DNA from: an uncultured Lachnospiraceae bacterium | GTDB lineage: Bacteria > Bacillota > Clostridia > Lachnospirales > Lachnospiraceae | DNA length: 33,472 bases | Reading direction: 5' to 3' | NCBI GenBank assembly: GCA_905235845.1 | Contig: CAJONG010000014.1 | Span: forward strand, 1-33,472 | Part shown: positions 32,844 through 33,472 of the stretch, in pieces | Numbering within the stretch: the first letter of the stretch is position 1 | Layout of the letters: the number at the start of each line of letters is the position of its first letter | Position numbers and translations under genes: made by a program | The notes under the pieces: generated by a model | Database searches by the model: none | Told to the model about the DNA's origin: nothing | Seen by the model: the letters and a program-made list of their open reading frames with translations, nothing else

Positions 32844-33155
32844 ATGGCAAAAAAATATGAGCATCTTGAAAAATTGAGGAAGGAGGTAAAGGACGCAAAA
32901 CTGAAAAAGCAGCAGGCACAACATCAACTTACAAGGAAGGAGAACATGATCAGAAAAATGGAAGAGACATCGAGAAAACAGAGGACACATTTGTTATGCA
33001 CCAAGGCCGGATATATGGAGAGTATTTTTCCAGCGATCAAGGATGCATCGAAGACAGACTTCATTTAGTTCTGTGATGGGCTGATGAAGATTCCAGGCGT
33101 AAGAGAGTATGCGAAAAATTTTAAACCCAAACCGATCGAGGAGGTGATGCAGTAA
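32844..33155 (+). pseudogene. DUF3847 mobilisation-accessory gene with an in-frame amber stop
   Basis: The ATG has AAAGGAGG nine bases upstream. A charged N-terminal coiled coil (LEKLRKEVKDAKLKKQQ) is followed by RKQRTHLLCTKAGYMESIF, the core of DUF3847 proteins found before MobA/MobL relaxases. A TAG at 33066-33068 cuts the frame after 74 codons, but the same frame continues for 28 more codons (FCDGLMKIPGVREYAKNF and on) to a TAA that overlaps the relaxase ATG by one base. Family members continue past this point, so TAG probably replaced CAG (Gln). A shortened product or some readthrough remains possible. Confidence 0.8.
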
Positions 33156-33472
33156 TGGCACTTTATCATTTTCATGTTACACAGGTATCCCGCGGGGACG
33201 GACAAAGTGCTGTGGCGTCCGCAGCCTATCGAGCCGGAGAAAAGCTGCGGGATGATTATTACGGAGAATGCCATGATTACACCAGGAAGGGTGGCGTGAT
33301 CCTGAATGAGATCATCCTTCCGGACAAAGCCCCGGAGCATTTTAAGGACAGGACAACTCTTTGGAACGAAGTCGAGCATGTGGAGAAACACCCCAGGGCG
33401 CAGCTTGCTTATTCTTTTGACTTTGCTCTTCAGAACGAGCTGAGCCGGGAAGAAAATATCCGGATTGCCAGA
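33155..33472 (+). CDS. MobA/MobL-family relaxase, 3' end outside window
   Basis: The first 106 codons of a conjugative relaxase, missing from the ORF track because it runs off the edge. ALYHFHVTQVSRGDGQSAVA, AAYRAGEKL and HDYTRKGGV are diagnostic of the MobA/MobL N-terminus. The enzyme nicks oriT and stays attached to the transferred strand through a Tyr. GAGGAGGTG lies just upstream and the start overlaps the DUF3847 stop by one base. It shows that the right-hand region belongs to a mobilisable or conjugative element. Confidence 0.93.
   Translation, partial: MALYHFHVTQVSRGDGQSAVASAAYRAGEKLRDDYYGECHDYTRKGGVILNEIILPDKAPEHFKDRTTLWNEVEHVEKHPRAQLAYSFDFALQNELSREENIRIAR

Overview
The window looks like a chromosome segment from a Gram-positive anaerobe of the Clostridia, most likely Lachnospiraceae. 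The basis is purine-rich AGGAGG-type ribosome binding sites, moderate GC with heavy use of ATA, AGA/AGG and CTTAAG-rich codons, a perfect CIRCE operator, a class I two-subunit fumarase, an aldo/keto reductase with a ferredoxin-like tail, and mobile-element gene types common in that family. The genus cannot be fixed from the sequence alone.

Left accessory region (1-3669): the int-side end of an integrated element. A minus-strand pair (XRE regulator, then a truncated-by-window AlbA_2/HATPase protein) diverges from a plus-strand excision module (58-aa ORF, excisionase-like HTH, tyrosine integrase). A symmetric set of AAGCAC/GTGCTT half-sites sits on the divergent promoters. int ends about 105 bp before the 3' end of a tRNA-Pro(CGG) gene, and the gap is filled by 11-bp-spaced G+A-tract units that look like integrase arm sites. 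A 43-bp copy of the tRNA 5' half lies just beyond the tRNA.

Core region (about 3700-31165): Hsp20 under a CIRCE operator, a radical SAM protein, an aldehyde dehydrogenase and tRNA-Lys(CTT). Next comes a long run, tatD-rsmA-(spermidine-synthase-like membrane protein)-YgjP-like metalloprotease-(membrane-anchored SGNH-like protein)-MBOAT acyltransferase. A second operon holds greA, a small membrane protein, a DJ-1/PfpI protein and an F420-ligase-family protein. It faces an aldo/keto reductase. Then follow a lipoprotein, a PAS-PAS-GGDEF protein, an acyltransferase-3 membrane protein, a DUF5662 protein, a membrane-protein/XRE pair, an S66 peptidase, trmL, a 7TM-PAS protein with no output domain, a GH2 glycosidase, a fumarase whose two subunit genes are separated by an mgtC-like gene, a broken polysaccharide deacetylase gene and a ketopantoate-reductase-family gene, closed by a terminator.

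Right accessory region (31166-33472): a degraded stretch (frameshifted XRE gene, truncated DUF4268 nuclease N-terminus joined to a HEPN-like C-terminus) leads into about 580 bp with no gene. That stretch carries four separate arrays of short direct repeats at 10-11 bp period, a cluster of stem-loops and a terminator. It is followed by a DUF3847 gene with an in-frame amber stop and the start of a MobA/MobL relaxase. This reads as the mobilisation end of a second element that continues past the window.

The most unusual signal is the set of helically phased arrays at 32229-32721. They share a TACC-like core with one another and resemble the repeats next to the left integrase, so they are best explained as integrase arm sites from stacked element ends or as operator arrays for the mobilisation promoters.
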